The notes under the pieces were generated by a model. That model did no database searches and was not told the origin of the DNA. It was given only the letters and a program-made list of their open reading frames with translations. The position numbers were made by a program, and so were the translations under genes. A DNA stretch of 64,000 nucleotides from contig DIMG01000024.1 of assembly GCA_002425415.1 (NCBI GenBank), positions 1,328 through 65,327 of the forward strand. Direction: 5' to 3'. Shown piece after piece: positions 44,202-53,520 of the stretch (positions within the stretch are counted from its first letter, which is position 1; the number at the start of each line of letters is the position of its first letter). The DNA is from Micavibrio sp. UBA5572 (lineage in GTDB: Bacteria; Pseudomonadota; Alphaproteobacteria; Micavibrionales; Micavibrionaceae).

Positions 44202-45384
44202 ACGAGACAGCTTTACCACACAAATCAGCAATGGTGATGTTATCATTTTGAATCAAGCAATCAGAAATGATATCAGGGGTTAACAAAGCCCGATGGGCAT
44301 CAGATACATATTCCACGTCCCACAATCTAATTTTAAATCCGGCCTTAGACACAGCATTTTGAATATAATTCGTTGTATGGCGGCGATTTAAAGCGTTTTT
44401 GATCCATGGTAAACTGACTTCAGCCTCATTGGGGCGATATAACCTGATATAATGCTCTAGATCATCATCATTCATGCGCATATGTGCCCATGGGGAATCA
44501 AGTGAAGCATGAGAATGAGCCCCGCCAATGTGAAAGAATGGATCGTATCTGTGGAACATCACTCCCCCGGGACGCAAAATTCTGAACATTTCATCAAAAG
44601 CTGCAGGTAAATCGGCAATATGTTCAATCACACTTAACGAATACACCAAGGCCAATGAGTCTTCTTCGTATCCGGTGCGCGTGGTAATATCCCCCACATC
44701 GAATGTAACTTTGGTTTTGGTTAAATCACGTATAATTTCGTGACGGCTGGTGGATTTTACGCTGTCATAGTAAAAGTTATCTATGCCGAAAGCCTGAAAT
44801 CCCAAACGCTCGAATCCAATAATGGACTCGCCACCTGATGTATATCCAATTTCTAGGATTTTATCCTGTCCCGAAATCTTTTTACCTGTAACCAACCCAT
44901 TAATTTTCTCGATCAAGGCTCTATGCTGTACTGTCTTTTTTGAAATTAATGTTTCCGCTGTCTCAAGACTAGGTTTTAGTAACCTTTTTCCAATGTCGGG
45001 AATGGTTGTTGTTACAAACAAATTACTATATTTTTCAACATAAGGGGTTAAACGCGCACGAATATTCATAAAAGAATCCGTAATTGTGCGGTGACCAATC
45101 ACATCCTTTAGATATTTTTGGTCATCTTCTGAAAGCAAGCCCTTCCCTTTCAACTCTGAAAGTCCGGCAACAGGCCCAAAAACGGACCAACATTTTTTTA
45201 GGCTATAGCGATGATGTTTCAAAACCGGAATTTTAGTTCCTGACGAAGACGTGAATATGTCTTCGACCTCATCCTGAGCTGACTCAACGGAAGGAGAAAA
45301 AACATCACTTGTTTTTGTTCTGGGAATATGGCGAAGAAGATAATTGACCGCCTTGGCTTCGATAGATTTAATAGCAGCCTTCAT
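44176..45384 (-). CDS. SAM-dependent methyltransferase
   Basis: A 402-residue protein with a class I methyltransferase domain in its second half. Motif I is DKILEIGYTSGGESIIGFERLGF, the acidic residue AFGIDNFY ends strand 2, and SLALVYSLSVIEHIADLPAAFDEMFRILRPGGVMFHRYDP forms motifs IV-VI. The ATG at 45384 has GGAGGGAG upstream. The first 170 residues are of unknown fold. The substrate might be a surface sugar, given the context, but this is inference. Monocistronic, transcribed toward the flippase. Confidence 0.85.
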   Translation of the reverse strand: MKAAIKSIEAKAVNYLLRHIPRTKTSDVFSPSVESAQDEVEDIFTSSSGTKIPVLKHHRYSLKKCWSVFGPVAGLSELKGKGLLSEDDQKYLKDVIGHRTITDSFMNIRARLTPYVEKYSNLFVTTTIPDIGKRLLKPSLETAETLISKKTVQHRALIEKINGLVTGKKISGQDKILEIGYTSGGESIIGFERLGFQAFGIDNFYYDSVKSTSRHEIIRDLTKTKVTFDVGDITTRTGYEEDSLALVYSLSVIEHIADLPAAFDEMFRILRPGGVMFHRYDPFFHIGGAHSHASLDSPWAHMRMNDDDLEHYIRLYRPNEAEVSLPWIKNALNRRHTTNYIQNAVSKAGFKIRLWDVEYVSDAHRALLTPDIISDCLIQNDNITIADLCGKAVSFIAEKPAK

Positions 45385-45593
45385 AGCTCCCTCCACGGAA
45401 AAACATAAGGAATTCTGAGTTTGTCTAACATTCTGCCATTATTTTTGTCAACTGGTTCGGCTTGAACACTGGCCAAATATACCTTAACAAATCCCGCGAC
45501 AATCTATCTAAAGACTAACAGTTGAATATAAGATGTGAAAACGATACAAAATCTGATCTGAAATATATTTAAACAAAATAGTAGGAAAACGTC

Positions 45594-47078
45594 ATGTTCT
45601 CGCAAATTTGTATTATCGGCTCTGGTCCAGCTGGCAGTGTATTGGCGGTTTCTTTAGCGGAAAAAGGCCATGAGGTTCTTGTTATCGAAGCTGGAAGCTC
45701 TGCTCCGGATTTTACACTCGAAGCTGTTACGGATCGTATTTCCGTATCAGGTGAAACGGACATAAAATTCGGATTTTCCCGTCAGATCGGAGGTGCAACC
45801 AACTTATGGGCAGGGCGCATTGCGCCGCTTGAAACTTGCGATTTTGAAAAGGGCTGGCCTGTATCTCGTGATGAAATGGAGTTATATTATACTCAGGCAT
45901 CAGAGATCCTTGGTATTAAAGATGTTGGGAATTTCAGTGAAGATGAACCATGTTCCGGTGCTTTTTCCGGATTAAAATCAGTCACACTCAAACCATTTTT
46001 ATGGGCGAAATCTCCGTTTAACGCGGGTCAATATCTGACTTTAGCAACTCAAAAATACAAAAATCTTCAAATTCTGACTAATCGTCGAGCTGCAAAAATC
46101 AATCGCGATAACAAAAAAATTATATCCATTGAATTGATAGATACTTGCGAAAAACATCAAGGTGTACCGCGTGAAACAGTTTCTGCGGATTTGTTCATTC
46201 TGGCGGCTGGAGGCATTGAAACCCCTAGAATTTTGCTAAATTCCGACCTGGGAGGGTCTGCTGTAGGGCGTTATTTCTCGACACACCCCAAAGCTGATAT
46301 GGCTGTACTGAAATTGAACAAACGCACGTCAACCCAAGACCCTCTTTTTACCGATATGCCACTTGGCGCAGGAACGCAGCGCAAGGGTCTTGGGTTTCCC
46401 GAGACGATCCAAAAGGAGCATGACCTCCTTAATCATTATGTCCAACTTTCACCATTGGTTGAATTTAAGGCAACAAGGCTTTTTGAGAAAGTAAAAGGAT
46501 CATCACTGTTCAAATCAAAATTTATTGATAGTTCCAGTCTTATGAAGGGGCTTCTTCCAGCTATCGGATTGATTGTTTTTGAAGCCATCAGCAAGCTTGC
46601 CGGCCTTCAAAGAAAAACAACCATATTTATGCTGCGTGGTTTTCTTGACCAATATCCCAACCATGAAAACCAACTGACCCTGTCTGACAAAAAAGATAGT
46701 TTCGGGTTGCCTCTCATTAATATCGACTGGACATTTACAGAAAAAGATAAGGCCTCGGTTATTCGCTTTTTTGATCTTTTGGATAAAAGTTTGAAACAAA
46801 ATAATATTGGTCATATCGAATATTCCGAAATGCGCAATATGCAAGATTGGCCGTTAATCGGCATTCATTCTCATTTTATGGGAACAACCCGTATGGGCAA
46901 TGACCCACAGACCAGTGTGACCGATAAAAACGCCAAGCTCCATGAGGTAGAAAACCTCTATATTTCAGGGCCTTCGCTGTTCTCTACCTATGGCTATGCC
47001 AATCCTGTTTACACCATTGTTGCGCTGGCACTTAGGCTGGCTGACCATATTTCAGAGAAACTCGGGCAAAAACCATAG
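45594..47078 (+). CDS. GMC-family FAD-dependent oxidoreductase
   Basis: A 494-residue flavoenzyme. The FAD motif is CIIGSGPAGSVLAVSLAEKGHEVLVIEAGS at the N-terminus, followed by IGGATNLWAGRI. The C-terminal GMC domain has HFMGTTRMGNDPQTSVTDKNAKLHEVENLYISGPSLFSTYGYANPVYTI. Such enzymes oxidise alcohols or sugars. The usual catalytic histidine and its Asn partner fit this region (H in HSHFMG, N in YGYANP). It probably modifies a sugar, as it is followed by a methyltransferase and a sugar ABC importer. The substrate is unknown. Confidence 0.88.
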   Translation: MFSQICIIGSGPAGSVLAVSLAEKGHEVLVIEAGSSAPDFTLEAVTDRISVSGETDIKFGFSRQIGGATNLWAGRIAPLETCDFEKGWPVSRDEMELYYTQASEILGIKDVGNFSEDEPCSGAFSGLKSVTLKPFLWAKSPFNAGQYLTLATQKYKNLQILTNRRAAKINRDNKKIISIELIDTCEKHQGVPRETVSADLFILAAGGIETPRILLNSDLGGSAVGRYFSTHPKADMAVLKLNKRTSTQDPLFTDMPLGAGTQRKGLGFPETIQKEHDLLNHYVQLSPLVEFKATRLFEKVKGSSLFKSKFIDSSSLMKGLLPAIGLIVFEAISKLAGLQRKTTIFMLRGFLDQYPNHENQLTLSDKKDSFGLPLINIDWTFTEKDKASVIRFFDLLDKSLKQNNIGHIEYSEMRNMQDWPLIGIHSHFMGTTRMGNDPQTSVTDKNAKLHEVENLYISGPSLFSTYGYANPVYTIVALALRLADHISEKLGQKP

Positions 47079-47156
47079 ACAGGACAGACTTAAGTTTTTA
47101 TAACTGTCCATCTACAAAACAATGAAATTAAAGAACAATCAGGAGTATCTTGGCAA

Positions 47157-47876
47157 ATGACTGAGCAAGTCGCACAAAAACCGCAGGAAAAAATTGGCAT
47201 TTGGCGTAAAATGTCTCGTTACTCCTTCATCAAACATAAACTTTCGACAAAAAATATCGTAAAATTGTGTAAGGAATATGCGACGGACAAGCCTACTTTG
47301 GTTGTTCACTCCGAGGATGTAAATTATAAGCCGTATTTTCCGAATGGCTTTGCCGTCACCAAGCGTAAAGAGAAGCCAGCGGATATGCATGTTGATCTTT
47401 ATTATAAAGAATTGTCCAAGATTCCTGACGAGTCCTATGAAGTTATTTTTTGCACTGGTCTTTTGGAACATATTCCGGAACCTCAAGGTCTGATTAATGA
47501 TTTCCACCGCATTTTGAAACCAGGGGGAAAACTGATTATTGGAGCCAGTGCTGTGTTCTCGTTCCATGAATGCCCGAATGATTTCTTCCACTTTACACCG
47601 TTTTCATTCAAATTGCTGTTCAAGGATTTCTCCGAAATCGAAATGTTGCGTGGATCTTCCCAGCCGTTTGATACGTTGTCGATTCTTTTGCAACGTGTGT
47701 TGATCCAGTCTGATATTTTTCCACCGTTCCGGCCGATGCTCGAATTGCTGTGCTTGATTTTGCCGATCTTTGATCGTTTTGTTATCGCACAGTATGATAA
47801 TTTCGGGCATCGCTTTGAAGATCGTCGTATCGATTCTATGTTGCCATCCAACATGCATGCTTGTATTGTTAAATAG
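47157..47876 (+). CDS. SAM-dependent methyltransferase
   Basis: A 239-residue protein with a methyltransferase-11-like domain. Visible features are SYEVIFCTGLLEHIPEPQGLINDFHRILKPGGKLIIGASAVFSFHECPNDFFHFTPFSFKLLFKDFSEIEM, which contains motifs IV-VI and a typical post-motif region. The motif I glycine loop is poorly conserved (KPTLVVHSEDVNYKPYF), so SAM binding may be altered. It lies between the GMC oxidoreductase and the importer, and might methylate the same glycan. Confidence 0.78.
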   Translation: MTEQVAQKPQEKIGIWRKMSRYSFIKHKLSTKNIVKLCKEYATDKPTLVVHSEDVNYKPYFPNGFAVTKRKEKPADMHVDLYYKELSKIPDESYEVIFCTGLLEHIPEPQGLINDFHRILKPGGKLIIGASAVFSFHECPNDFFHFTPFSFKLLFKDFSEIEMLRGSSQPFDTLSILLQRVLIQSDIFPPFRPMLELLCLILPIFDRFVIAQYDNFGHRFEDRRIDSMLPSNMHACIVK

Positions 47877-47913
47877 AAAGATGCAATGAAGTCAAAGTGT
47901 AGAGAAAGATAAT

Positions 47914-48867
47914 ATGATGCAATTGAAACAAAGTTTTTTGGGTTTATTGTCCGTCGCTTTTGTTATGTCAGGCGGAATCGCCAAGGCAGATCAGGTTGAT
48001 ATTATTGCCTTGATTAGCGACACGTCCAATCCTTATTGGAAAACCACCGAAGATGGGCTTGAGAATACCGCCAAAGAAATGGGAATCAAGATTAATGTTT
48101 ATTCTTTGCAAAACGCGGCCGATTCCGAAGGGCAATTGAACCAGTGTGAAGCTGCTCTGCTTAAAAATCCGAAAGCCATTATTTTTTCTCCCGTTGACAG
48201 TGTCAATCTGGGGTCTTGTCTGCGCAAAGCCACCGAAAAAAAGATTGTTCTGGTCGACATTGACGGCAATATCGATGAAAATCGTGTCAAAGAAATGGGG
48301 AGTGATGTCGCGTTTTCCGTTGGATCCAATAATTACGAAATCGGCAAAAAAGCGGCAGAGTATCTCGATGGACAAACAGGAAAAGTTCTGATTATCGAAG
48401 GCCCGTCTTCCAGCCCGAACGGGTTATTCCGTGTTCAGGGGTTTCAGGAGAATATGGGCAAGGGTTTGACGGTTATTGCCTCTCAACCTGCTGATTGGGA
48501 TCGTTTGAAGGCCGCAGATATTACAAGTAGCGTGGTGACCAAAAATCCTGATTTGTCAATCGTCTTTGCTGCAAATGATACAATGGCACTGGGAGCGGTT
48601 GAAGCGTTGCGGGCTCTTAATATAAACTCTGTCAAAGTGATCGGAATTGATGGAACGGTTGATGCTGTTCAATCCATCAAGGAAGGGCGATTGACCGCCA
48701 GTGTTGCTCAACTTCCTTATCTGATGGCCAAAGAAGCCATTAAAAAGACAGATGCTTTTCTGAAAGATCGTAAAGCTTTGCCGTTTCGTCAGTACGTCCC
48801 TATCCTGACGCTTGATCAGGCTGTATTCGAGAGGAATGACGACCCGTTGCTGCAATACGTCCGTTAA
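47914..48867 (+). CDS. Sugar ABC transporter periplasmic binding protein
   Basis: A 317-residue periplasmic binding protein of the ribose/galactose/fructose type. The signal peptide is residues 1-25 (ends GGIAKA). Two lobes follow: VDIIALISDTSNPYWKTTEDGLENTAKEMG, then KAIIFSPVDSVNLGSCLRKATEKKIVLVDIDGN, and VIGIDGTVDAVQSIKEGRLTASVAQLPYLMAKEAI near the end. The ligand is unknown but is most likely a pentose or hexose. It starts the importer operon binding protein-permease-ATPase. Confidence 0.93.
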   Translation: MMQLKQSFLGLLSVAFVMSGGIAKADQVDIIALISDTSNPYWKTTEDGLENTAKEMGIKINVYSLQNAADSEGQLNQCEAALLKNPKAIIFSPVDSVNLGSCLRKATEKKIVLVDIDGNIDENRVKEMGSDVAFSVGSNNYEIGKKAAEYLDGQTGKVLIIEGPSSSPNGLFRVQGFQENMGKGLTVIASQPADWDRLKAADITSSVVTKNPDLSIVFAANDTMALGAVEALRALNINSVKVIGIDGTVDAVQSIKEGRLTASVAQLPYLMAKEAIKKTDAFLKDRKALPFRQYVPILTLDQAVFERNDDPLLQYVR

Positions 48868-48894
48868 ATTCCGCTAAATAAGGAGCCCCAAAAG

Positions 48895-49824
48895 GTGCGC
48901 ACATATCTGGGATTGATGTTTGTCGGCCTTTTGTTGTTATGTGCTGTATGTTCTTTCTTATCTGACGTTTTTCTGACATGGCCTAATTTTCTCAATATTT
49001 TGACGGCTTCGGCTACGATTGGTCTTTTGGCTATTGGGGCAAGTTTTATCATCGGTTCAGGGGGGCTTGACCTATCGGTCGGATCATTGATGGCTTTATC
49101 CAGTGTCGTTGCGATTCAGTTTTCCACACACTCCCCTTTTCCATTTTTGCAAACTCTTTGTCTTTGTCTGGTGGTCGCGGCAGTAGCGGGCGGTGTAAAC
49201 GGATTCTTGATTGGCCGAAAAATTCCCGCCTTTATCGCAACGCTGGGAATGCTCAGTCTGGCACGAGGATTGGCTTTAATCTTTTCTAACGGTCGACCTG
49301 TTTATGGCTTACCTGATTCAATTCTGTTTCTGGGGCAAGGTCGGGTGATCGGCATTCCTGTGCCTGTTTTTATCTTTCTTGGCATTATTTTATTCTGCCA
49401 TGTTCTTCTCCGTCATACGAAGTTCGGGCGGTATAGCCTGATGATCGGTGATAATGTCAACGCTGCTCGCAATGCGGGGATCAGAATCCAGCGTCATTTG
49501 ATATGGCTTTATGCTTTTTCCGGCATGCTGGCTGCAGTGGCGGGATTGCTGTTTATGGGACGTGTTAACGCTGCCGATCCCAACGCCGGAATGATGTATG
49601 AATTGACCGCCATTACAGCGACCATTATCGGAGGAACATCATTGTCGGGCGGAAAGGCATCTGTGATCGGTGCGGTATTAGGAGCATTAATCATGAGCGT
49701 TTTGCAGAACGGGCTAACCTTAGTGAATGTTCCATCCTATTACCAGCAAGTCGCGGTTGGGATCGTTTTGATCGTAGCAGTTGCGTTCGGTCAATGGAGG
49801 GGGGGTCATGCTGCTACGAATTGA
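48895..49824 (+). CDS. Sugar ABC transporter permease (RbsC/FrcC type)
   Basis: A 309-residue permease of the BPD-transp-2 family with about 9 hydrophobic segments. The start is GTG at 48895, with AAGGAG about ten bases upstream. GSGGLDLSVGSLMALSSVVA and ELTAITATIIGGTSLSGGKASVIGAVLGALIMSVLQNGLTLVNV are diagnostic of the ribose/fructose/xylose group. It overlaps the ATPase start by 17 bases. Confidence 0.94.
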   Translation: MRTYLGLMFVGLLLLCAVCSFLSDVFLTWPNFLNILTASATIGLLAIGASFIIGSGGLDLSVGSLMALSSVVAIQFSTHSPFPFLQTLCLCLVVAAVAGGVNGFLIGRKIPAFIATLGMLSLARGLALIFSNGRPVYGLPDSILFLGQGRVIGIPVPVFIFLGIILFCHVLLRHTKFGRYSLMIGDNVNAARNAGIRIQRHLIWLYAFSGMLAAVAGLLFMGRVNAADPNAGMMYELTAITATIIGGTSLSGGKASVIGAVLGALIMSVLQNGLTLVNVPSYYQQVAVGIVLIVAVAFGQWRGGHAATN

Positions 49825-50533
49825 GGGGCTTCACAAACATTATGGCGGTGTTCATGCGCTTGACGATGTCAGCCTGTCTGTTGATACCGGAACAGTGATT
49901 GGGCTTGTCGGCGATAACGGAGCAGGAAAATCAACCTTGATGAAATGTGTAACAGGTGCGGAAAAACCGGATCATGGCTCTATCGTTTTTGATGGGCAGC
50001 CTATTGGTCTTACGCCTTTTGACTCACGGCAAGCCGGTATCGAAATGATTTATCAGGATCTGGATTTATGCCTTCGACAAGATGTCACCGCGAATATCTT
50101 TTTGGGGCGCGAAGATTTGGTACATTTATGGGGAATGCAGACCCCTTTTATGAACCATAAGGCGATGAATGAATCGGGACGGGCTTTGATTCAAACCCTT
50201 AACGCCGATATTGATGTCTCCAAAGAGGCAGGCTCTCTTTCCGGAGGGCAGCGGCAAGCCGTGGCGATTGCCCGCGCCCTGTTACATCATCCCAAGCTTT
50301 TGGTTATGGATGAACCGACCGCTGCGCTTGGTGTTCGGGAAATCACAAAGGTTTTAAACCTGATACGATCCCTGAAAGATCAAGGTATTACCGTTATTCT
50401 AATTTCCCATCGTTTAAGCGATATTTTCGAAGTAGCAGACCGGATTGTGATGATGCGTCACGGGAAAATCGTTGACGATAACGCTGTTTCGGAAACGTCC
50501 CTAACCAAGGTGACCCAACGGCTTATGATGTAA
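49808..50533 (+). CDS. Sugar ABC transporter ATPase, single nucleotide-binding domain
   Basis: A 241-residue ATPase from the ATG at 49808, which has a G-rich ribosome site; the open frame upstream lies inside the permease. Walker A GDNGAGKST, signature LSGGQRQAVAIARAL, Walker B LLVMDEPTAALG and the H-loop ILISHRLSD are complete. Ribose-type ATPases (RbsA) usually have two such domains in about 500 residues. This one has one, as in the FrcA fructose ATPase, so two copies would be needed per transporter. No second domain follows. Confidence 0.93.
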   Translation: MLLRIEGLHKHYGGVHALDDVSLSVDTGTVIGLVGDNGAGKSTLMKCVTGAEKPDHGSIVFDGQPIGLTPFDSRQAGIEMIYQDLDLCLRQDVTANIFLGREDLVHLWGMQTPFMNHKAMNESGRALIQTLNADIDVSKEAGSLSGGQRQAVAIARALLHHPKLLVMDEPTAALGVREITKVLNLIRSLKDQGITVILISHRLSDIFEVADRIVMMRHGKIVDDNAVSETSLTKVTQRLMM

Positions 50534-50677
50534 CCCTAAAAGTTTATTGTATTATTATAAGCTTTTTGAATAATTTTCTTTCTTTTTAGTTCTTTATCGT
50601 TTTTTTTCTTGATGCTTTCATAAAAAGCATATAGCCTTATGGAAATGAATATAAAAAATCAAATAGAGGAGTGAATT

Positions 50678-50827
50678 ATGGCAGGCAACATTACACAAGA
50701 ACAAAACAAAGCAGCCACAAACCAGCAAAATATTCTAGGCTATACAATCCCAAAGATTCCTAGCGCAGATGAGCTTCTGGGTGCCCACTACGAAGATCCT
50801 AATGTCCCTCGGCTAGATCGTCGTTAA
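50678..50827 (+). CDS. Small protein of unknown function (49 aa)
   Basis: A 49-residue protein with a good ribosome site (AGAGGAG at 50665-50671, six bases before the ATG). The N-terminal half is Gln/Asn-rich and hydrophilic (MAGNITQEQNKAATNQQN). The C-terminal half has ILGYTIPKIPSADELLGAHY and a basic end PRLDRR. There is no membrane segment, cysteine or known motif. It is separated from the ABC operon by 144 bases and convergent with tolB, whose stop is 3 bases away. I do not recognise it. Confidence 0.6.
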   Translation: MAGNITQEQNKAATNQQNILGYTIPKIPSADELLGAHYEDPNVPRLDRR

Positions 50828-50829
50828 TT

Positions 50830-52146
50830 TTATGGATTGAGCGGTGACCAAGCAGGGTCAGAGCCGTCGCCCGGCACTTTGAGCTGGCGCTCGTTATGCC
50901 CCGTTAAATCAATACTATAGAGCTTGGCAACACGACTCTTTCCTGATGGGATTTCTTTAAAGAAAGAAATAACCCGTCCGTTGGGAGCCCATGTTGGACC
51001 TTCCATGTGGAAGGCATTACTCAGCAAGCGTTCGCCCGTACCATCAGGGCGAATGACCCCGATGTAGAATTGACCTTTAAGCATTTTCACAAAGGCAATC
51101 AGGTCTCCGCGTGGTGACCAGACCGGAGAGGCATAACGACCATCGCCAAATGTAATGCGGCGTTGGTTCGAGCCATCGGCGTTCATGATATAGATCTGTT
51201 GCGTGCCTCCACGGTCAGATTCAAAAGCAACTTTTCCACCATCCGGTGAATAGCTTGGTGATGTGTCAATCGCCGGAGAATCCGTCAGCTTTCTTGGCGA
51301 CTTCGAGCGCAGATCCATTGTGTAAATGTCGCTATTTCCGTTTTTGGACAATGTCATGATAACCTTGCCGCCGTCCGGGGAAAAGCGCGGGGCAAAAGTC
51401 ATACCGTTAAAATCACCAACAACTTCCTGACGACCCGTTTCAAGGTCATAGATATAAACGCGGGGTTTATTGCCAACGTAAGACAGATAGGTAATGGTTT
51501 GTGTATTCGGGGAAAAGCGCGGCGTCAAAACAAGGTTATTGCCATCGGTCAAATAGCGGTTGTTTGCGCCGTCCTGATCCATAATGGCCAAACGTTTTAT
51601 ACGTTTTGTGGCGGGACCTGATTCCGCGATATAAACAATGCGGGTATCGAAATAGCCGCCCTCACCTGTCAGGCGTTTATAAATTTCATCCGAAATAATA
51701 TGTGCAATACGACGCCAGTTTTGTGGCGTAGTCATATAGGCCATGCCGGTTAATTGTTGCTGTCCATAGACATCAAACAAACGGAATTCTACGCGGGTGC
51801 GCCCGTCGGGTGTTTTTGTTACTGTTCCATTGACCAAGGCTTGCGCATTAATGGCTTTCCATTCGGCAAACCGGATTTGGGTTTGCATTGATCCAGCGTC
51901 TTGAATAAAAGCGCGAGGATCGATCATGCGGAATAATCCTGTGCCTGACAAATCACTGGCAATAACTTGTGGAATCGAAGTCGAAAATTCCTGCCCCGAA
52001 GGGTCTCTGGCCACAAAATTTGTGACAGCTATAGGGATCGGATTCATTGTCCCCTTATTCACATCAACACGAAGTTCGGCATGAGCAAACTGTGATGTCA
52101 CAGAAAACAACGTTACAAAAAAAATTGAACGAAACATGTTTTTCAT
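50830..52146 (-). CDS. tolB: Tol-Pal system periplasmic beta-propeller protein
   Basis: A 438-residue periplasmic protein of the Tol-Pal system, which constricts the outer membrane at division. The signal peptide covers residues 1-23 (ends QFAHA). The N-terminal domain (about 25-165) is followed by WD40-like beta-propeller repeats ([56 protein letters not shown]). Normal length. Last gene of ybgC-tolQ-tolR-tolA-tolB; no pal gene follows it. Confidence 0.96.
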   Translation of the reverse strand: MKNMFRSIFFVTLFSVTSQFAHAELRVDVNKGTMNPIPIAVTNFVARDPSGQEFSTSIPQVIASDLSGTGLFRMIDPRAFIQDAGSMQTQIRFAEWKAINAQALVNGTVTKTPDGRTRVEFRLFDVYGQQQLTGMAYMTTPQNWRRIAHIISDEIYKRLTGEGGYFDTRIVYIAESGPATKRIKRLAIMDQDGANNRYLTDGNNLVLTPRFSPNTQTITYLSYVGNKPRVYIYDLETGRQEVVGDFNGMTFAPRFSPDGGKVIMTLSKNGNSDIYTMDLRSKSPRKLTDSPAIDTSPSYSPDGGKVAFESDRGGTQQIYIMNADGSNQRRITFGDGRYASPVWSPRGDLIAFVKMLKGQFYIGVIRPDGTGERLLSNAFHMEGPTWAPNGRVISFFKEIPSGKSRVAKLYSIDLTGHNERQLKVPGDGSDPAWSPLNP

Positions 52147-52156
52147 AGAGGTATCC

Positions 52157-53038
52157 TTACATCATTTCTTTAGGGTCAAATACAATAGTCATTTCCCGCC
52201 ATTCATCATACTTCTCTGGCGGTAAATTTAAAGGGGTACATTTCGGATTATTTAAAGCACGAACAGCAGAATCTGCCGCAGCCCTGAAAAACGGGTCATT
52301 GCCGTATTTTGACTGATCCAGAATTTTGGCCGATCTGACGGTTCGATCTGGATTTACGACAACTTTTACCTCGACGCGCAAGCTTTCCGAGTCCATGGCA
52401 CCAGCCATAATATTCCAACACTGGCTTAATTGATACCTTAAAGCATCCATTTCAGTCATGCTGAGGACTGTCGAAAAACGACTGATATTCGGCGATGGTG
52501 TCGGGTCAGTCATTTTCGGGGCGGTTTCATCTGCGTCCGGTTGCGGTGGCTCATCCGGTGTCAAATCTTTCAGCAAGGATTCAAAAGAGTCCTCTTGTTT
52601 TTTAGGGTCGGGTTTCTTTTCCTCTTTTTTAGGAGGGGTTGGCTTTTTGGGCTCGGGCTTTTTCTCCGGTTTCTTTTCAGGAATTTTTTCGGCTTTTTCC
52701 TCTTTTGGAGGCGGTTGCAAAACATCCTCAGCAGGAGGTTTAGCCGTTTCCTTTTTCGGAGGATCGGGCTTTTTCTCTTCCTTTTTCGGAGGTTCTGGCT
52801 TTTTTTCTTCTTTTGGCTTGGCCGTGACCGGAGGTTTATTGGTTGTGGTCATCTCACCAATATTATCAACCAATTCAACCGGTACGGCTTCAATAATATC
52901 CAAATCGCTTTTCCAATGAGGCAAGCCAACAATCACAATCGTAAAAAGCACAACATGAAAAATCACCGATGCAATCAACGGTGTTTTCATGGGGTCGGGA
53001 GATTTTTCTCCGCGCTTTTGCCGTGGGTCTGTGACCAT
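52157..53038 (-). CDS. tolA: TolA-like energy-transducing envelope protein
   Basis: A 293-residue protein with one membrane anchor (about residues 18-40, [20 protein letters not shown]). A long proline- and lysine-rich, charged linker spans about residues 65-165 ([13 protein letters not shown] repeats) and crosses the periplasm. The C-terminal domain (about 195-293) has [44 protein letters not shown]. It couples the TolQR motor to TolB. The linker is of low complexity, so exact similarity is limited. Confidence 0.9.
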   Translation of the reverse strand: MVTDPRQKRGEKSPDPMKTPLIASVIFHVVLFTIVIVGLPHWKSDLDIIEAVPVELVDNIGEMTTTNKPPVTAKPKEEKKPEPPKKEEKKPDPPKKETAKPPAEDVLQPPPKEEKAEKIPEKKPEKKPEPKKPTPPKKEEKKPDPKKQEDSFESLLKDLTPDEPPQPDADETAPKMTDPTPSPNISRFSTVLSMTEMDALRYQLSQCWNIMAGAMDSESLRVEVKVVVNPDRTVRSAKILDQSKYGNDPFFRAAADSAVRALNNPKCTPLNLPPEKYDEWREMTIVFDPKEMM

Positions 53039-53064
53039 GACCTGCGTTTGCCTTAACTGACTGG

Positions 53065-53520
53065 TTAACGTTTTGAAGATGTTGGTTCGGTGATAAGAGC
53101 GACTTTACGGTATCCGGCTTTATTGATTGACCCGAGAACGCCCATCACATCACCATAGGGAAGACCTTGGTCTGCTTTGATGAAGACGCGGCGTTCAAAA
53201 TCATCGCCCGTTATTGCCGATAGTTTTACCATCAATTCGTCTTTTGTGACTTTGGTTTCGCCGATAAAAATATCACCCTTTTTGTTGACAGCAACTTCGA
53301 GTGGTTTTTCATCTTTATCCGCGACTGGCCCTGCTTCTGTTTTTGGCAAATCCACTTGAACACCCGCACTTAAGAGCGGAGCCGTCACCATAAATACAAT
53401 CAGCAAAACCAGCATCACATCAATAAACGGCGTGACGTTAATTTCCGCCATTGGGCGGTAAGCATTGCGGTATCCGTATCCGCCTTGATTTCCGCCACGA
53501 CCTTGAACATTCATTCCCAT
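53065..53520 (-). CDS. tolR: TolR/ExbD-family motor protein
   Basis: A 151-residue protein with one membrane segment (FIDVMLVLLIVFMVTAPLL) carrying the conserved proton-path aspartate (INVTPFIDVML). The periplasmic domain follows. An N-terminal Gly-rich stretch (NVQGRGGNQGGYGYRN) is unusual. It overlaps tolQ by a base (TAATG) and works with TolQ as the proton-driven stator. Confidence 0.95.
   Translation of the reverse strand: MGMNVQGRGGNQGGYGYRNAYRPMAEINVTPFIDVMLVLLIVFMVTAPLLSAGVQVDLPKTEAGPVADKDEKPLEVAVNKKGDIFIGETKVTKDELMVKLSAITGDDFERRVFIKADQGLPYGDVMGVLGSINKAGYRKVALITEPTSSKR

Noticed and set aside
47157..47876. Methyltransferase with poor motif I as a pseudogene
   Set aside because: The frame is intact, the post-motif region is well conserved, and spacing to both neighbours is operon-like, so it is reported as a gene with a note.
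49808..50533. Possible truncated or frameshifted RbsA-type ATPase
   Set aside because: A complete single nucleotide-binding domain with all motifs is present, and no second domain follows in any frame. This fits FrcA-type ATPases rather than a broken gene.
52458..53056. Long plus-strand frames opposite tolA, rich in Gly, Phe and Ser
   Set aside because: They are the reverse complement of the Lys/Pro repeat linker of TolA. The frame is open only because of that low-complexity sequence, and no ribosome site precedes it.
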